A stretch of DNA of 64,000 bases from Stramonita haemastoma. Lineage: Eukaryota; Mollusca; Gastropoda; Neogastropoda; Muricidae. The stretch's first letter is position 1. Every line of letters starts with the position of its first letter. Location of the stretch: the NCBI GenBank assembly GCA_030674155.1, contig CM060323.1:4735072-4799071 (forward strand), read 5' to 3'. The notes beneath the pieces are model-generated. The model was not told where the DNA came from and made no database searches. It saw only the letters and a program-made list of their open reading frames with translations. Made by a program: the position numbers and the translations under genes. This document shows, piece after piece, positions 60,201 through 64,000 of the stretch.

Positions 60201-61370
60201 GACATCATCCTCAAGCCTCCTTACCACATTTACCCAACTGCTTTTACCTAATTAAGGGGATACACTAAACTTCAACTTTTTTTTTTTAACAACTTAATCA
60301 GCCACAACATTAAATAAGGGATTTAAGATAGCCAGTGTTTCTTATTCTTGGCAGATAAGGAATAAAATCTGCTCAATGCTTTCACAAAAAAGCAAACCTG
60401 CAGACTTTTTTTCCAGCACACCATGTTCATTTCATACATGGACTGTTCATGTGAACACCTGTGCTGTTAAAACAATGTAAGCCAACTGAAAACCACCAAG
60501 GAAAGTAACTGTGTGGCTATGAATTATTGATGCTAGCAGATTGGGTACATTAGCCAGATGGAAATTGTAACCAGAACAGAGAGCGTGGCTCTAGCTCTAA
60601 TCTACCAAGACCACTGCTGACCTCATCTCTTTCACTGGTGGGAAAACGTTCTCTAGAACATGGCAAGTTATGCAGATTTGTTCTGACAGCGAACACAAAT
60701 TTATCCGGAGCTTCATTCAGATAACCAAGGTTTAGGCATGCAAGGTTCCTCCAGACCACTGAAGTTCTGACAAGTGAGATTATTCCTACGACTGTTGTAT
60801 TAATTAAGCTATGTTCAGACTTGAACATGATGCAAGCTGATGGCTCGCAATTACATGCCTGTGATGTTTCTGGAAATAGCATGGTTTTCTCTCTTGCTCA
60901 CTGTATAATACATTGAATACAAGGACCTGTTTTACTTTGGTAACATCTACTGAATATATGCTACTCACTGGTATACCACGAATATATGCCACTGAAACCA
61001 GAAAAAAAAATGTTTATCAAATTTTGTCTGCAAAAAAATGTTGCAAGGTAAGCCATTTTTCAGCACAGTGCATGCAGCACCACAAGAGCTCACTCCTGTT
61101 TTGCTTGCAGAAAGTTTTAAAAACATGATTAAGAAAATAATAATGTTGGCTGAAATAACCTTTAGATGTCCAGCACAAGCTATGACATACACAACAAACC
61201 AGAACAATGTCTACAAGCCCTACACCCTCAAACACTCTTGCTCTCTCTCTCTCTCCTCCTAAGAGATAAGACAGACTACCAGATGGATGGTGGCAAGAAA
61301 GATGAAGCCCATGTAGTTACCCCAGTGTGAGTGAGTGGTGTGTGTGTCAGTCCACCACACACAGCTCTCC
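59520..61370. other. Sequence with no assigned feature
   Basis: Only a short (CA)n at 60166-60196 and scattered AT-rich sequence were seen. It could include the 3' UTR of the candidate exon at 61.37 kb. Confidence 0.4.
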
Positions 61371-61397
61371 TCATTCCCAGCTCTCCCAGTCATCGTC
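61371..61397 (-). CDS. Candidate terminal exon, ending DDDWESWE
   Basis: Minus strand: GTGTGCTGTGTGTTTTCAG acceptor, then GAC GAT GAC TGG GAG AGC TGG GAA TGA. Acidic, Trp-containing C-terminal tails of this kind are common in eukaryotic proteins. The rest of the gene would lie to the right, across or beyond the large palindrome. Family not recognised. Confidence 0.33.
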   Translation of the reverse strand, partial: DDDWESWE

Positions 61398-62099
61398 CTG
61401 AAAACACACAGCACACAGCGCTATGTCAGTTCAAAACCTTTCCTGTAGTACATGTATTTAAATTTTATAAGCAGGGTCCTTTCTGCAAACAATGAAAAAG
61501 ATTATTTTAGCAGCACCATGCTAACCATATCTGACAAATGCAATACCTACTCACAGCTACCCTAAATAACAAAATCTTATGAAGATGATAAAGTAAAAGA
61601 TCTTAATGGTAAAAAGACGCCTCAGCAGTGCGGGATGCCCGCATTTTTTTCAACTTTGCCGCAAAATAATGTGACCAGTGCGCCCTAAAAAGCAAAAAAA
61701 ACTGAATAGCGCATATTTGAACAAACAGTGCACCCTTGTAACTGCCGTTTGTACAGTTTCAAAATAACACTACATGCGTTTGTCATTACGTTGATACCCC
61801 AGGGACGGCAAGATGCACTGATTAGTGCCTACAGTTGTGACAATCATCACAAAGCGGCTGGTCTGACATCATTACGCCATTTCTTTACGTCATTACGCCA
61901 TTTTCAAAGGAGCCTTGCACGTCTGAAACAAGTGACGTCATTGTGACATAAACAATGACATAGATTGTTAAAGAGACAGCAGAAGCCGCTGAGTCCCAGC
62001 AGGGTTCAAAGCTTGTAGACCAGAGTTTTCCAGGTGGTTTTTCAGATCTGGCTAGACAAGTAGTCCTGGCTTGAGAACAATGATGGCGGCACAGGGTAG

Positions 62100-63776
62100 A
62101 CTATGGGATGTGTATCAAAATGACTTTGAACTCTCTCTCTCTCTCTGTATGGGAGGGAAAAAAATGACTGATATTGACTTCACCTCTCTTCTCATCTACA
62201 TCTCGATCTCTCTCCAACAGAAAATCTCTCTCTCTCTCTCTCCCCCCCCTTTCCCTCTGTCTCTCATGGGGAGGGGTGGAGGGGCAAGACTTTGATATTG
62301 GCGTTCATCTCTCTTCTCATCTAGATCTAGATCTCTCTCTCTCTCTAACTCTGAAAGTGGAAATACTAAATTGACTTTGACTCCCCCCCCCCCCCTCTCT
62401 CTCTCTCCCTCTCTGTGCCATATGGGAGGAAAAGATAAGACTTTGATATTGGCTTTAACCCTTCTCATCTAGATCTAAATCTGGTTCTCCCTCCAACTGA
62501 CTGGAAATACAAAATTTACTTTTGACACCCCCCCCCCCCCCCCCCCCCCAATCTCTCTCTCTCTCTCTCATATGGTAAGGAGAGGGGGGGGGGGGGGGGC
62601 TGTTCAGACTGATTTTGGCTCTTGCCTTTTTTCATCTAAATCTAGCTCTCTCTCCAACTCAGAATGTGGAAATACAAATCTGACTTTGATCTTCTCTCCT
62701 CCCCCCACCCCCCTCTCTCCCCCCCCTCTCTCTCTCCTCTCTGTCTCTTGTTACAAATAATGCATCTCCTCCTGTAGTATGTATCCCTCCACATCTGAAT
62801 GTGCCACAATCTGGAAATAAAACTTTAACCCCCTCTCTCTCTCTTACTTTCTTGTGTCAGAAAATCATTCTACAGACAAGCTGCAATACCTAAGGTATAT
62901 TATATTTAATCCTGTCTGCCTACACAGTGTTGATTCTAGGATTTATAAAAAAGGGGGCCCTTAAACCCCTAAAATGAAAAAAAGGGGGCATTTGCCCCCC
63001 CCCCCCCCCCCCCCTTCATAAAAAGGGGACAAGTAGTAAGTAGTATTTGCTAATAATACCATTAGTACTAATTTCTGCTATTTTTCAAGGACTAGAAACA
63101 AAACAAACAGGATGGTATGTAGGCAGGCAGGATTTAATATACACCTTACATATTGCAGCTAGTCTGTAGAATGATTTTCTGACACAGGAAAGTAAGAGAG
63201 AAGGGGGGGGGGGGGGGGGAGAAAGGGAGGGGAGGTACAGTTTACTTCCAGACTGGTACATTCAGATGTGGAGGGATACATACTACATGGATACAGGAGG
63301 AGATGCATTGTTTGTATACAAGAGACAAAGAGAGGGGCAAGGGAGGGAAGGAGAGAGAGAGAGTCAAAGTCAGATTTATATTTCCACATTCTGAGTTGGA
63401 GAGAGGGCTAGATCTAGATGAAAAAAAGAGGCGAGAGCCAAAGTCAAACCCCCCCCCCCCCCCCCCCCCCCCTAACCATATGACAGAGAGAGAGAGAGAG
63501 GAGAGAGGGGGGGGGGTGGAGGGATGTTAAAAGTCAATTTTGTTTTTCCATTCAGAGTTGGAGGGAGAACTAGATTTAGATCTAGATGAGAAAAGGGGTT
63601 AAAGCCAATATCAAAGTCTTATTTTTTCCTCCCATATGGCAGAGGAGAGACAGAGAGAGTCAAGAGAGTCAAAGTCAATTTAGTATTTCCACTTTCAGAG
63701 TTAGAGAGAGAGATCTAGATGAGAAGAGACCTTAAAAGCCAATATGAAGTCTTGCCCGTCCCCCCTCCCCATGAGG

Positions 63777-63814
<38 letters not shown>

Positions 63815-63955
63815 AGAGAGATGAGAGAGAGAGAGAGAGAGAGAGAGATTGTGTTGGAGAGATCTAGATAACAAAAGGTGTGAAATCCAATATCAAGTCT
63901 CGTTTTTTTTCCTCCAGTACAGAGAGAGAGAGATCGAGATCAGTCATTTTTTATA
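62100..63955. repeat. 1.86-kb imperfect palindrome with tandem ~115-bp units
   Basis: Left arm (62100-62870) has about five units, each with a CT/C tract, a CATATGGGAGG-like box, GACTTTGATATTGGCTTT, and CATCTAGATCTA...CTCCAACT. The right arm (63160-63955) has the inverse units (AGTTGGAGAGAG, ATCTAGATGA, CCAATATCAAAGTC). The inner arms 62855-62925 and 63117-63183 pair closely (CAGAAAATCATTCTACAGAC / GTCTGTAGAATGATTTTCTG). The spacer is about 190 bp and contains poly-C. Confidence 0.9.
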
Positions 63956-64000
63956 CACACCACACAGCCATAGTCTTCCCTATGCCATCATCATTGTTCT

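Noticed and set aside
60550..60882. 110-codon open frame on the minus strand
   Set aside because: No splice-site support, no recognised motif and no coding-like composition.
57762..61397. One continuous minus-strand gene using all exon candidates (61.37, 59.3, 58.5, 58.2, 57.95, 57.8 kb)
   Set aside because: The 61.37 kb exon ends in a stop and the phases of the 59.3 and 58.5 kb candidates do not join; only the last three connect in frame.

Overview
This is eukaryotic, animal nuclear DNA: split genes with GT-AG introns, AATAAA-type 3' ends, very dense microsatellites, tRNA-derived SINEs and several LINE remnants. The repeat make-up and the protein similarities suggest an invertebrate, most likely a marine gastropod mollusc. 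The species cannot be told from the sequence.

Layout. (1) 1-7.14 kb: head-to-tail array of a ~1.87-1.91 kb unit, three full copies and a partial fourth; each copy carries the same exon-like stretch on the minus strand. The array is interrupted by a decayed L2/CR1-like LINE (7.45-8.97 kb) with a local fold-back. (2) 9.1-16.5 kb: SINEs and simple repeats. (3) 16.5-43.4 kb, plus strand: a 17-exon orthologue of MYSM1, the SANT-SWIRM-MPN(JAMM) histone H2A deubiquitinase. Its introns hold a full-length RTE-type LINE with an intact ORF and a 14-bp target duplication, a 1.9 kb TIR element with internal repeats, many SINEs, and a ~1.8 kb minisatellite made of copies of the exon 15 splice acceptor. (4) 44-53 kb: minisatellites, a decayed transposase-like gene, and a repeat duplicated with and without a truncated LINE (filled and empty sites). 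(5) 55-64 kb: four long inverted repeats, plus weak minus-strand exon candidates, including a short terminal exon at 61.37 kb.

MYSM1 is the only gene identified with confidence. The reading phase is continuous through every exon junction except one place in the SANT domain that is 2 nt short, which is either an assembly error or a real lesion. The other coding-like stretches are low-confidence candidates.
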